The notes under the pieces are model-generated. The model searched no databases and was not told where the DNA came from. It saw only the letters and a program-made list of their open reading frames with translations. From Rhodospirillales bacterium (GTDB lineage: Bacteria > Pseudomonadota > Alphaproteobacteria > Rhodospirillales > Defluviicoccaceae), in the NCBI GenBank assembly GCA_016712375.1, contig JADJRE010000020.1:1-52723 (forward strand): 52,723 nucleotides of DNA, given 5' to 3'. How positions within the stretch are numbered: position 1 is the first letter of the stretch; every line of letters starts with the position of its first letter. A program made the translations under genes and the position numbers. Positions 26,872-35,922 of this stretch are shown one piece after another.

Positions 26872-28398
26872 ATGACGACCACCATGACCGACGGGCGCGC
26901 CGCGGAGGCGCGCGACGCCGGCGCCCTGGCGCCGCTGCTCCGTCGCTTGCCGCACAACGTCGAGGCGGAGATGGCGCTGCTTGGTGCCATTCTCATCGAC
27001 AATCGCGCTTATGAGCGGGTCTCGGACTTCCTGCGGCCGGAACACTTTGTGCTGAACGAGCACGCCCGGGTGTTCGAGGCGTGTGCCCGGCTGATCGAGC
27101 GCGGGCAGATCGCCGATCCGGTAACGCTGAAGGGTTGGTTCGACCAGGACGACGCGCTGACCCAGGCCGGAGGTCCGGCCTACCTGATCACGCTCGCCGA
27201 CTGCGCGGTTACCCCGATCAATGCCGCCGACTACGGCCGGCTGCTGCACGACCTCTTTCAGCGGCGCGAGTTGATTGCGCTCGGCGAGGATGTCGTTAAC
27301 CGCGCATATGCGTCCGACATCGGCGACGACGCATCGCGGCAGATCGAGATGGCCGAACAGGGTCTCTACGACCTCGCGACCCGCGGCAGCTACGAGGGCG
27401 GTTTCGAATCCTTCACCGAGACGATGACCAGCGCGCTGCGAATCGCCGAGGCGGCGCACAAGCGGCAGGGGATGCTCTCGGGGGTGCCATCCGGTTTTCG
27501 CGACCTCGACGGCAAGCTCGGCGGGCTGCACCCATCCGACCTGATCATCCTGGCTGGCCGGCCGAGCATGGGCAAGACGGCGCTGGCGACCAACATGGCG
27601 TTCAACGCAGCCCGCGCCTACCGCAGCGAGGCGGGCGCCGACGGCCGAGCTCGCGCGACGGACGGCGGAATCGTCGGCTTCTTCTCGCTGGAGATGTCCC
27701 GCGAGCAGCTCGCTACCCGCATCCTTGCTGAGCAGACGCGGATCCCCTCGGACCGCATCCGCCGCGGCATGGTCGCGGCGGAGAAATTTCCGGACTTGGT
27801 TACCGCGAGCCGCGACTTGCAGCGGCTGCCGATGTTCATCGACGACACGCCGGCCCTGTCCATCAGCGCCATGCGCACGCGCGCCCGGCGTTTGAAGCGG
27901 CAGCACGGCCTGGGTTTGATCGTCATCGACTACCTGCAGCTGATTGCTCCGTCGCCCGGATCCCGTCACGACAACCGGGTGCAGGAACTTTCTGAAATCA
28001 CCCGCGGCCTGAAGACGCTGGCGAAGGAGCTGGAAGTCCCGGTCCTCGCGCTGTCGCAGCTTTCCCGCGCCGTCGAGCAGCGCGAAGACAAGCGGCCACA
28101 GCTCGCGGACCTGCGGGAATCGGGCACCATCGAGCAGGATGCCGACGTCGTCATGTTCATCTTCCGCGAACAGTATTATCTGGAACGCACTGAACCGTCG
28201 CAGCGGCCCGACGAGAGCGACGACAAGTTCCAGAAACGGCACCTCGACTGGATGCAGCGCTGCGAGCGGGCGCACAACCTGGCCGAGGTGATGATCGCCA
28301 AGCAGCGACACGGACCGATCGGCACGGTGAAGCTGTTCTTCGAGGGCGAGTTCACCCGTTTTGGCGACCTCGACCCGCGCGATGCGGCAGAGGACTGA
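26872..28398 (+). CDS. dnaB: Replicative DNA helicase DnaB
   Basis: DnaB is the hexameric 5'-3' helicase of the replication fork. The N-terminal domain starts PHNVEAEMALLGAILIDN, the linker helix lies near residues 150-190, and the RecA-like domain has Walker A LAGRPSMGKTALATNMA (about residue 230), Walker B LIVIDYLQLI and the sensor region VLALSQLSRAVEQREDKRPQ, with DLRESGTIEQDADVV and RHGPIGTVKLFFEGEFTRF near the end. I chose ATG 26872; GTG 26824 and ATG 26884 are alternatives. Length is about 508 residues. It opens a long plus-strand run into alr, mlaE, mlaF, radA, cvpA and purF. dnaB-alr-radA neighbourhoods are common in alphaproteobacteria. Confidence 0.97.
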   Translation: MTTTMTDGRAAEARDAGALAPLLRRLPHNVEAEMALLGAILIDNRAYERVSDFLRPEHFVLNEHARVFEACARLIERGQIADPVTLKGWFDQDDALTQAGGPAYLITLADCAVTPINAADYGRLLHDLFQRRELIALGEDVVNRAYASDIGDDASRQIEMAEQGLYDLATRGSYEGGFESFTETMTSALRIAEAAHKRQGMLSGVPSGFRDLDGKLGGLHPSDLIILAGRPSMGKTALATNMAFNAARAYRSEAGADGRARATDGGIVGFFSLEMSREQLATRILAEQTRIPSDRIRRGMVAAEKFPDLVTASRDLQRLPMFIDDTPALSISAMRTRARRLKRQHGLGLIVIDYLQLIAPSPGSRHDNRVQELSEITRGLKTLAKELEVPVLALSQLSRAVEQREDKRPQLADLRESGTIEQDADVVMFIFREQYYLERTEPSQRPDESDDKFQKRHLDWMQRCERAHNLAEVMIAKQRHGPIGTVKLFFEGEFTRFGDLDPRDAAED

Positions 28399-28444
28399 AC
28401 GAAGCTATGCGGATGGGCCGGCGGAGCGCGATGAAAGGCAATCG

Positions 28445-29595
28445 ATGACCGACAGGCTTAGGGCAGGCGCCACGCTGACCATCGATCTCGCGGCAATTGT
28501 CGCCAACTGGCGACTGCTGCGGCAGCGGTCGGCTCCGGCTGAGTGTGCAGCCGTCGTCAAGGCCGACGCCTATGGCTTGGGCATGGCCGAAGTCGCGCCC
28601 GCACTTGCCGATGCGGGCTGCCGTATCTTTTTCGTTGCCACGTTGGACGAAGGAATTGCGCTTCGCTGCCGCCTGCAAACGCACGGTGATGAGGTTGTGG
28701 CAGGCGGCACGCCACCGCTGCCGCCGCCGGCGATCTTCGTATTGAACGGCGCTCCGCGCGGCTGCGAAACCGAGCTTTTGCAATACGGGCTGATGCCCGT
28801 GCTTAATAGTCTTTCCGACATCGCCACGTGGGGAACGCTGGCGGCGATGTTGGGGGCGACGCTACCGGCTGCACTGCACGTCGATACCGGCATGTCCCGT
28901 CTGGGGTTGCCGTCGGAAGAAGTGGAGCGGCTGGCGGACGAGCCGGAGCGGCTGGACGGCACCGGCGTTGTGTTGGTGATGAGCCACCTCGCCTGCGCCG
29001 ACGAACCTGCACACGCACTGAACCGCCAACAGCTCGAGGCCTTTTCCGCGGCGCGCGCCCGCCTGCCGTCGGCACCTGGTTCGCTCGCCGCATCGTCGGG
29101 GATCTTCCTTGGAGCGGATTGGGCCTGCGAGATGGTGCGGCCCGGTGCGGCTCTGTACGGTGTGGCACCGACGCCAGGTACCGATAACCCAATGCAACCG
29201 GCGATCAGCCTCGCCGCGCGGATCGTGCAGGTGCGGAAAATTGACAGCGGCACGACCGTTGGCTACGGTGCGACGCATCAAACCAGGGCGCCTGCAATCA
29301 TCGCTACCGCAGCCGTCGGCTACGCAGACGGGTATCTGCGCTCACTCGGCAACCGAAGCGCAGGATACATCGGGGACATCCGCGTGCCGCTCGTCGGACG
29401 AGTTTCCATGGACCTGATCACCTTCGACGTGACCGACGTTCCACCTGAGCTCGTTCATCCCGACGCGGAGATCGAGCTGATCGGAGCGAATTTGAATGGC
29501 GACGCGGTCGCCGCCGCGGCGGGCACCATCGGTTACGAGATCCTGACCAGCCTCGGCCCCGCGCTACGCGCGTCTACGCGCCGGCCGACGCGTGA
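28445..29595 (+). CDS. alr: Alanine racemase, C-terminus affected by local indels
   Basis: Alr makes D-alanine for peptidoglycan, using pyridoxal phosphate. ATG 28445 begins MTDRLRAGATLTIDLAAIVA. The PLP lysine is in AAVVKADAYGLGM, the substrate loop is LHVDTGMSRLGL, and the catalytic Tyr lies in TVGYGATHQT, with GRVSMDLITFDVTD later. The frame is clean to GYEILTSLGP. Then the expected RYARVYAPADA end is spread over two other frames at about 29556-29575, so a small insertion and a small deletion are likely. The corrected stop is 29593-29595, which overlaps the mlaE start as GTGA; uncorrected, the frame runs to 29638. That fit with coupled translation supports a sequence artefact. Confidence 0.9.
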
Positions 29596-30386
29596 CCGGC
29601 ACTGCGGCGGCGATGCGCGTCCTGCAACTGATCGGTAGCTTCGTTCTCGGCTTCCTGGAGAGTACCGGGCGGCTGGTGATATTCGCCGGCTCAGCCATCG
29701 GCCACTGCTTCCGGCCGCCGTTCTACTGGCGTAGCCTCGGCCGCCAGCTCATCGACATCGGCTACTACTCGCTGCCGGTGGTCGGGCTGACCGCGATCTT
29801 CACCGGCATGGTGCTGGCGCTGCAGAGCTACACCGGCTTTGCCCGGTTCTCGGCGGAATCGGCGATCGCCACCGTCGTCGTCGTCTCGATCACCCGCGAA
29901 CTGGGGCCGGTGCTGGCAGGATTGATGGTGGCGGGGCGGATCGGCGCGGCGATGGCCGCCGAGATCGGCACGATGCGGGTCACGGAGCAGCTCGACGCGC
30001 TGACCACGCTGTCCACCAACCCGATGAAGTATATGGTCGCGCCGCGGCTGATCGCCGGCGTGCTGATGCTGCCGCTGCTGGTGGTGGTTGCCGACATCAT
30101 CGGCGTCTTCGGCGGCTATCTGGTTGCCGTCTACAAGCTCGGATTTAACCCGGCGACCTACCTGCAGAACACCTTCGATGCGCTGAAGACCGAAGACGTT
30201 GTTTCCGGTTTGGTTAAAGCCTCGGTGTTCGGCTTCATCATTACGCTGATGGGTTGTTACAACGGTTACACCTCACGCGGCGGCGCCCAGGGGGTTGGTG
30301 CGGCGACTACCAACACCATCGTCTCCGCCTCAATTCTGATCCTCTGCTTCGACTACATTCTCACCGAGTTGTTCTTCGCGCGATGA
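29592..30386 (+). CDS. mlaE: MlaE-family ABC transporter permease
   Basis: MlaE is the membrane part of the ABC transporter that moves phospholipids between the inner membrane and the periplasmic lipid-binding partners. The protein has 264 residues and about five or six membrane segments (LPVVGLTAIFTGMVLALQSY; MLPLLVVVADIIGVFGGYLV). Conserved pieces include ITRELGPVLAGLMVAGRIGA, EIGTMRVTEQLDALTTLSTN and CYNGYTSRGGAQGVGAATTN. GTG 29592 overlaps the corrected alr stop; its own stop overlaps mlaF (ATGA). No mlaD-type substrate-binding gene follows, so the periplasmic partner must be encoded elsewhere. Confidence 0.94.
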   Translation: MTGTAAAMRVLQLIGSFVLGFLESTGRLVIFAGSAIGHCFRPPFYWRSLGRQLIDIGYYSLPVVGLTAIFTGMVLALQSYTGFARFSAESAIATVVVVSITRELGPVLAGLMVAGRIGAAMAAEIGTMRVTEQLDALTTLSTNPMKYMVAPRLIAGVLMLPLLVVVADIIGVFGGYLVAVYKLGFNPATYLQNTFDALKTEDVVSGLVKASVFGFIITLMGCYNGYTSRGGAQGVGAATTNTIVSASILILCFDYILTELFFAR

Positions 30387-31162
30387 CCGACAAGGCGCCT
30401 CCGAAAATCCGCATCGGCGGTCTCTACAAGGCGTTTGGCACGAAGCGGGTGCTCGACAACCTTGATCTGGACGTGGGTGACGGTGAATCACTCGTGGTAA
30501 TCGGCGGCTCGGGTTCTGGTAAGTCAGTGTTGCTGAAATGCATCCTCGGGCTGCTGCGCGCCGACGCCGGCAGCATCACCGTCGACGGCGAGGAGGTGAT
30601 GGGCTCCCCGCCTGAGAAGCGTGAGGCGATTAACCGCAAGTTCGGCATGCTGTTGCAGGGCTCGGCCCTGTTTGACAGCCTGCCGGTGTGGGAAAACGTG
30701 GCCTTCGGCCTGCTCGCTGGCAAACTGATGGACCGCAAGAGCGCGCGCGAGGTGGCGATCAGCAAGCTGGCGCAGGTTGGCCTGGGTCCGGACGTGGCGA
30801 TGCTGTCGCCCTCGGAGCTTTCCGGCGGCATGCAGAAGCGCGTGGGGCTCGCCCGCGCCATCGCCGCCGATCCGGAGATCATCTTGTTCGACGAGCCGAC
30901 CACAGGTCTCGATCCGATCATGGCCGACGTCATCAACAACCTGATCATCGAGACTACCCGCGAGGTGGGGGCGACGGCGCTGTCGATCACCCATGACATG
31001 GCGAGCGCGCGCAAAATCGCGCACCGCATCGCCATGCTTTACCAGGGAAAGATTATCTGGGCCGGTCCTGTGAGCGAGATCACCCGCTCCGGCGACGAAC
31101 GCGTCGATCAGTTCATCCACGGCCGCGCCGACGGGCCAATCCAGATGGCCGTGAGGGCATAA
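30383..31162 (+). CDS. mlaF: MlaF-family ABC transporter ATP-binding protein
   Basis: This is the ATPase partner of the preceding MlaE permease. The protein has 259 residues. Walker A is GGSGSGKSVLLKCILG (about residue 45), the Q loop MLLQGSALFDSL, the signature SPSELSGGMQKRVGLARA, Walker B PEIILFDEPTTGLDPIM and the switch His SITHDMASARKIA. The Q-loop form QGSALFDSLPVWENVAFGL is typical of MlaF/Ttg2A rather than of sugar or peptide importers. It overlaps mlaE by 4 bp and lies 4 bp before radA, so it is cotranscribed. Confidence 0.95.
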   Translation: MTDKAPPKIRIGGLYKAFGTKRVLDNLDLDVGDGESLVVIGGSGSGKSVLLKCILGLLRADAGSITVDGEEVMGSPPEKREAINRKFGMLLQGSALFDSLPVWENVAFGLLAGKLMDRKSAREVAISKLAQVGLGPDVAMLSPSELSGGMQKRVGLARAIAADPEIILFDEPTTGLDPIMADVINNLIIETTREVGATALSITHDMASARKIAHRIAMLYQGKIIWAGPVSEITRSGDERVDQFIHGRADGPIQMAVRA

Positions 31163-31166
31163 CCCG

Positions 31167-32581
31167 TTGGTGCGAGTAACATCGGTCTACGTCTGCCAGA
31201 GTTGCGGGGCTTCGCATCCAAAGTGGAGCGGGCGCTGCGATGGCTGCGGCGCTTGGAACACCCTTGTCGAGGAAGCGGTGGGCGACGCGGCGTCGCGTCC
31301 GGCGCTGGGCCGCAGCGCGAAACGCAAGCTGGCGCTGGCGCCGCTGAAGGGCTCGGCGCAAAGCCCGCCGCGCCGCATCACCGGGATCGGCGAGTTTGAC
31401 CGGGTGACCGGCGGCGGCCTCGTCCCCGGCTCGGCGTTGCTGATCGGCGGCGATCCCGGCATCGGCAAGTCAACGCTGCTTCTGCAGGTAGCATCGGCCC
31501 TGGCGCAGACACAGGCGGTGGTTTACATCTCCGGCGAAGAGGCGATCGACCAGCTCCGGCTGCGCGCCGAGCGGCTGGGGCTGCGGGACGTGCCGCTGCA
31601 GCTGGCGGCGGCAACATCGGTGGGTGACATCGCCGCGACACTGGACGCACCCCGCGGCGCCGATATCGTCGTCGTCGACTCGGTGCAGACTTTGTTCGTC
31701 GACGAGCTCGACTCGTCGCCGGGGACGGTGGCGCAGGTGCGGGCTTCGGCGCAAGTGCTGATCCGGCTCGCCAAGCGGCACGGCTTCGTCCTGCTGCTGG
31801 TTGGACATGTCACCAAGGAAGGGATGATCGCGGGTCCCAAGGTGCTGGAACACATGGTCGATACGGTGCTGTATTTCGAAGGTGAACGCGGCCATCAGTT
31901 CCGCATCCTTCGCTCGGTGAAGAACCGCTTCGGGCCGGCGGACGAAATCGGCGTGTTCGAGATGAGCGACGCGGGTCTGCAAGAGGTGCCAAACCCGTCG
32001 GCGCTGTTCCTTGCCGAGCGCGAGCGTGACGTTTCCGGGTCGGCGGTGTTTGCCGGGATAGAAGGCAGTCGGCCGGTTTTGGTGGAGATTCAGGCGCTGA
32101 TCGCTCCGACCGCCTTTGCCACGCCCCGGCGCGCGATTGTCGGCTGGGACGGTGCCCGGCTGGCGATGATCCTGGCGGTCCTGGAGGCGCGCTGCGGTAT
32201 GGCGTTCGCCACCTGCGACGTCTTCCTCAACGTCGCCGGCGGCCTGCGCATTGCCGAGCCGGCAGCAGACCTCGCAGTAGCGGCGGCACTCTCGCCTCGG
32301 CCGCGCTGGCCCGGCCGCTGCCGGCGGAAACGGTCGTGTTCGGCGAGATCGGGCTCGCCGGCGAGGTCCGCGCGGTGGCCCGCGCCGACTCCCGGCTGAA
32401 GGAGGCGGCGAAACTCGGTTTCGCCACCGCGATCGTGCCACCGCTGAAGAACCCGGGTGCGGTATCCGGCCTCACGCTCACCGAAGTATCGCGGGTCAGC
32501 GATCTGCTGGCGTTGCTGCGTCGCACGCCGCAGCGCGCCGGAGAGACGGGCGGCGGGGTGCGGAGCACGGCGCATGGCTGA
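31167..32581 (+). CDS. radA: DNA repair protein RadA, single frameshift near the C-terminus
   Basis: RadA is a RecA-like branch-migration ATPase in recombination. The start is TTG 31167 or GTG 31170. The zinc finger is VCQSCGASHPKWSGRCDGCG, Walker A is GGDPGIGKSTLLLQ (about residue 95), and the RadA signature KNRFGPADEIGVFEM is intact. The Lon-protease-like C-terminal domain begins VLVEIQALIAPTAFATPRRA. After ADLAVAAAL (about 32288) one base is missing; the next frame then reads PLPAETVVFGEIGLAGEVRA to a stop at 32579-32581. The corrected length is about 471 residues, as expected. The stop overlaps cvpA by 8 bp, which supports the corrected end. A sequencing deletion is the simplest explanation. 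Confidence 0.93.
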
Positions 32582-33251
32582 TTTCCCATTCACTGTGGCC
32601 GACCTGGCGGTTATCGGCGTCCTGCTGGTCTCGGCCGTCCTGGCCTTCGCCCGCGGTTTCGTCCACGCAGTTCTGTCGATGACCGCGTGGATTGGTGCGG
32701 CGTTCGCCGTCGTCTTTGGTCTACCCTACGCCCGGCCGTTTGCCCGCGAGCTGATCTCGCTGCCGCTGCTGGCCGACGTTGCCGCCGGCGGGGTGATCTT
32801 CATTGTTGCCTTGCTCATCCTGTCGCTGCTCACCCGTGCCGTCTCTCGACGCGTGCAGGACAGTGCTCTGAACGCCGTCGACCGCTCACTCGGCTTCGTC
32901 TTCGGTCTGCTTCGGGGCGCTCTGCTGGTCTGCCTGGCATACATTCCACTGGCCTGGTTGATGTCGCCGGGCGAGCAGCCGGCCTGGCTGCACGACGCCC
33001 GCACCCGACCGCTGGTCGAGCAGGGCGCGGGGATCATCCAGGCGCTGTTTGACGGGCGGCAGCCAACAGCCAAGCAGGCATTCGATCCGGTACGCGAACG
33101 TGCAAGAAAAGCGCTTGAAACGGAACGGATGGTGCGCGACATGATGACGCCGGATCCGAAGACGCCGCCGTCCGGCGGCAAGCCGGCGTCACAAGGCTAT
33201 ACCGAGGGCGAGCGGCGGGACCTGGAACGGCTGATCGATAGTGACCGCTGA
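32574..33251 (+). CDS. cvpA: CvpA family membrane protein
   Basis: This is an inner-membrane protein of 225 residues with four predicted helices in the first ~130 (LAVIGVLLVSAVLAFARGFV; AWIGAAFAVVFGLPYARPFA; AGGVIFIVALLILSLLTRAV; SLGFVFGLLRGALLVCLAYI). The stretch ALNAVDRSLGFVFGLLRGAL is the family hallmark. The C-terminal ~90 residues are charged and cytoplasmic. CvpA relatives are tied to colicin V production and envelope-stress tolerance, but the biochemical role is unclear. As in many bacteria it sits directly before purF, here with an 11 bp overlap, and it overlaps the corrected end of radA. Confidence 0.9.
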   Translation: MADFPFTVADLAVIGVLLVSAVLAFARGFVHAVLSMTAWIGAAFAVVFGLPYARPFARELISLPLLADVAAGGVIFIVALLILSLLTRAVSRRVQDSALNAVDRSLGFVFGLLRGALLVCLAYIPLAWLMSPGEQPAWLHDARTRPLVEQGAGIIQALFDGRQPTAKQAFDPVRERARKALETERMVRDMMTPDPKTPPSGGKPASQGYTEGERRDLERLIDSDR

Positions 33252-34743
33252 CCGAAAACCCGCCTGCCGGGCCGACACCCCCGCTGCTGCGAGCGGCGAG
33301 GCGCCATTGCTTGCCGACGACGATCATTTTAATGACGAGTGCGGCGTTTTCGGCGTCTTCGGCCATCCTGAGGCCGGGGCGACCACCGCTCTTGGTCTGC
33401 ACGCCTTGCAGCATCGTGGCCAGGAGGCGTGCGGTATCGTCAGCTTCGACGGCGAGCATTTTCACGCGCACAAGGCGATGGGCCTGGTCGGCGACAATTT
33501 TAGCTCGTCTGCCGTCATTCGGCGGCTGAAAGGCAACGTGGCTGTCGGCCACGTACGCTATGCGACCACCGGCGACACGGTACTGCGCAACGTCCAGCCG
33601 CTGTTTGCCGACTTCGAGTTCGGCGGCATGACCATTGCCCACAACGGCAACCTGACCAACGCGCTGACCGTGCGCAAGGCGCTGGTCCGCCGCGGCTCCA
33701 TCTTCCACTCGACCTCCGATACCGAAACGATCATCCATTTGGTCGCCACCAGTCACTATTCGACCGTCGTCGACAGGCTGATCGACGCGATGCGCCAACT
33801 CGAGGGCACCTATTCGCTCGTCGCGATCACGCGGCGCAAACTCATTGGCATGCGCGACCCCTACGGCGTTCGGCCGCTGGTGTTGGGACGCCTCGACGGC
33901 GCCTACATCCTGTCGTCGGAAACCTGTGCGCTCGACATCATCGGCGCCCAGTTCGTTCGCGACGTTGAGCCGGGCGAGATGATCATCGTTGACGATCAGG
34001 GGCTTCGCTCGATCAAGCCGTTTGCCAAGGTGGCGCGGCGGTTCTGCATCTTCGAATACATCTACTTCGCCCGCCCAGATTCAACGATCGAAGGCAAGAA
34101 CGTCTACGGGGTCCGCAAGCGGATCGGCATCGAACTCGCCCGCGAAAGTCCGGTTGAAGCCGACCTGGTAGTGCCGGTACCGGATTCCGGTGTGCCGGCG
34201 GCCATCGGCTACGCCGAGGAGAGCGGCATTCCGTTCGAACTCGGGATCATCCGCAATCACTACGTCGGTCGCACCTTCATCGAGCCGGCGCAGCACATCC
34301 GGCTTCTCGGTGTTCGGCTCAAGCACAACGCCAACGTCGCCCGGCTGAAAGGCAAGCGGGTAATCCTCGTCGATGACTCAATTGTCCGTGGCACGACCTC
34401 GGTGAAGATCGTCGAAATGGTGCGCCATGCAGGCGCCGCCGAGGTGCATCTGCGCATCTCCAGCCCACCCACCACCCATTCATGCTTCTACGGCATCGAT
34501 ACGCCGGAGCGATCGGAACTTCTGGCGGCGACACGCAATCTGGAAGAAATGGTCCGCTATATCGGCGTCGACTCCCTCGCCTACTTAAGCATCGACGGTC
34601 TCTACCGCGCGGTTGGAGAGGCAGGGCGTGATGTATTCCGTCCGCAGTACTGCGACGCCTGCTTTACCGGTGACTACCCGATCCGGTTGGTTGATCAGGA
34701 AAAGGATCCAGCAGACAATCAGCTATCGCTCCTTGAAGAATAG
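33241..34743 (+). CDS. purF: Amidophosphoribosyltransferase
   Basis: PurF makes 5-phosphoribosylamine from PRPP and glutamine, the first committed step of purine synthesis. GTG 33241 overlaps the cvpA stop. A propeptide of about 31 residues precedes the N-terminal nucleophile Cys in NDECGVFGVFGHPEAGATT, so processing is expected. The glutaminase domain has HRGQEACGIVSF, GHVRYATTGDT and HNGNLTNAL. The phosphoribosyltransferase domain has VPVPDSGVPAAIGYAEESG and the PRPP loop VILVDDSIVRGTTSVKIVEM. The C-terminal Cys-containing YCDACFTGDYPIRL is typical. Length is 500 residues and the frame is intact. Confidence 0.97.
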   Translation: MTADRKPACRADTPAAASGEAPLLADDDHFNDECGVFGVFGHPEAGATTALGLHALQHRGQEACGIVSFDGEHFHAHKAMGLVGDNFSSSAVIRRLKGNVAVGHVRYATTGDTVLRNVQPLFADFEFGGMTIAHNGNLTNALTVRKALVRRGSIFHSTSDTETIIHLVATSHYSTVVDRLIDAMRQLEGTYSLVAITRRKLIGMRDPYGVRPLVLGRLDGAYILSSETCALDIIGAQFVRDVEPGEMIIVDDQGLRSIKPFAKVARRFCIFEYIYFARPDSTIEGKNVYGVRKRIGIELARESPVEADLVVPVPDSGVPAAIGYAEESGIPFELGIIRNHYVGRTFIEPAQHIRLLGVRLKHNANVARLKGKRVILVDDSIVRGTTSVKIVEMVRHAGAAEVHLRISSPPTTHSCFYGIDTPERSELLAATRNLEEMVRYIGVDSLAYLSIDGLYRAVGEAGRDVFRPQYCDACFTGDYPIRLVDQEKDPADNQLSLLEE

Positions 34744-34783
34744 ACGGCCGTGATCGGCCGCCGCCGATCCGGAAGGTCACACC

Positions 34784-35083
34784 ATGAGTCGCGCTTGCAG
34801 GAACCTTGCCGTTCTTTTTGTGCTGCTCTCAGGTCTCTTCACCAGGGCAGCATCAGCCGTCGACTATTGTGTGGAACCGGGCGAGCCTTTGTGTATCAAC
34901 TCACGTTACTCCTTTGATGAAGAGTTCTCGGCTCTTCGATGCAAGCGTGAAGTCGAAACCTACCTCCGTCAAGTTGGTGACTATGCGGCCTGCCTGGAGC
35001 GGCTTCGAGAAGTACAACTGCAGAAGAGCAGCATGACACTCTCAAAGCTGAATTGTCGTTTGCGAGGAACACTCGGCTGCTGA
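34784..35083 (+). CDS. Small secreted cysteine-rich hypothetical protein
   Basis: The protein has 99 residues. A clear signal peptide, MSRACRNLAVLFVLLSGLFT, ends near RAASA, giving a mature protein of about 75 residues that starts VDYCVEPGEPLCINSRY. Six cysteines in the mature part (YC, LC, RC, AC, NC, GC) suggest three disulfides in the periplasm. The middle is helical and charged (EEFSALRCKREVETYLRQVG). The ATG follows GGAAGG. It lies 40 bp after purF and 31 bp before an SDR gene on the same strand, so it may share their transcript. I do not recognise a characterised family. Confidence 0.7.
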   Translation: MSRACRNLAVLFVLLSGLFTRAASAVDYCVEPGEPLCINSRYSFDEEFSALRCKREVETYLRQVGDYAACLERLREVQLQKSSMTLSKLNCRLRGTLGC

Positions 35084-35114
35084 AGCGCGTCGCAATCTTT
35101 GAAGAGGCAATCCG

Positions 35115-35828
35115 ATGACGGCCGGCGCTCGGCTGGCCGGCCGGGTCGCCCTGGTCACCGGCGCTGGACGCGGCATCGGACGGTCGGTGGCGCTGCGTTT
35201 CGCCGCCGAAGGCGCCGATCTGGTGCTCGTCGGGCGGACGCAGGGCGCTCTGGAAGAAGTCGACGACGCGGTGCGGGCGCAAGGCCGGCATGCCTCGTTG
35301 GTCGTTGCCGACCTCGCCGACTTCGCGGTGATCGATCGGATCGGCGCGGCGGTGTGGGAACGCTGGGGGCGGCTCGACGTGCTGGTGGGCAACGCCGCCG
35401 TGCTTGGCACGCTGACACCTGTCGGACATATCGACCCGAAGACGTGGGACGAAGTGATCGCCGTCAATCTCACTGCCAACTGGCGACTGCTGCGCAGCTT
35501 CGATCCGCTGTTGCGGGCCGCGCCGGCGGGCCGGGCAATCTTCGTCACGTCCGGCGTCGCCGGCGGCCGCGGCTATTGGGGCGCCTATGCCGCTTCCAAG
35601 GCCGGGCTGGAAAGCCTGGTGCGCTCCTACGCGCATGAGATCGAGCACACGCCGGTTCGCGCCAATCTCATCAACCCTGGGGCGGCGCGCACCCGCATGC
35701 GCGCCAGCGCCTTCCCAACAGAGGACCCCCTCACCCTTAGACCGGCCGATGACCCTGCCCTTCTCGATGCATTCGTCGCGCTGGCCGAGGCGGAATGTGC
35801 GCGGAACGGCGAAGTGATCCGCGCTTAA
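35115..35828 (+). CDS. Short-chain dehydrogenase/reductase
   Basis: The protein has 237 residues. Its Rossmann motif is TGAGRGIGRSVALRFAAEGA, a basic Arg after beta-2 (LVGRTQ) points to NADP(H), GNAAV is the NNAG-like motif, and the catalytic set is Ser in FVTSGVAGG and YAASK. It ends with ECARNGEVIRA. The substrate is not predictable; the sequence resembles SDRs often found after purF in alphaproteobacteria. The ATG has GAGGCAA upstream. Confidence 0.88.
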   Translation: MTAGARLAGRVALVTGAGRGIGRSVALRFAAEGADLVLVGRTQGALEEVDDAVRAQGRHASLVVADLADFAVIDRIGAAVWERWGRLDVLVGNAAVLGTLTPVGHIDPKTWDEVIAVNLTANWRLLRSFDPLLRAAPAGRAIFVTSGVAGGRGYWGAYAASKAGLESLVRSYAHEIEHTPVRANLINPGAARTRMRASAFPTEDPLTLRPADDPALLDAFVALAEAECARNGEVIRA

Positions 35829-35922
35829 GCAACCTGTCCTAGAACTTAGGCTTTCCTTTACCATCGGCACCCATCATTCGGCGAGAAGCGCGGGATCAGC
35901 CCGCGCACAGCGGACCGGTCCG

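Noticed and set aside
26719..28311. A 530-codon minus-strand open frame across dnaB
   Set aside because: It is the shadow of dnaB in GC-rich DNA: no domain motifs, and the plus-strand dnaB is unmistakable.
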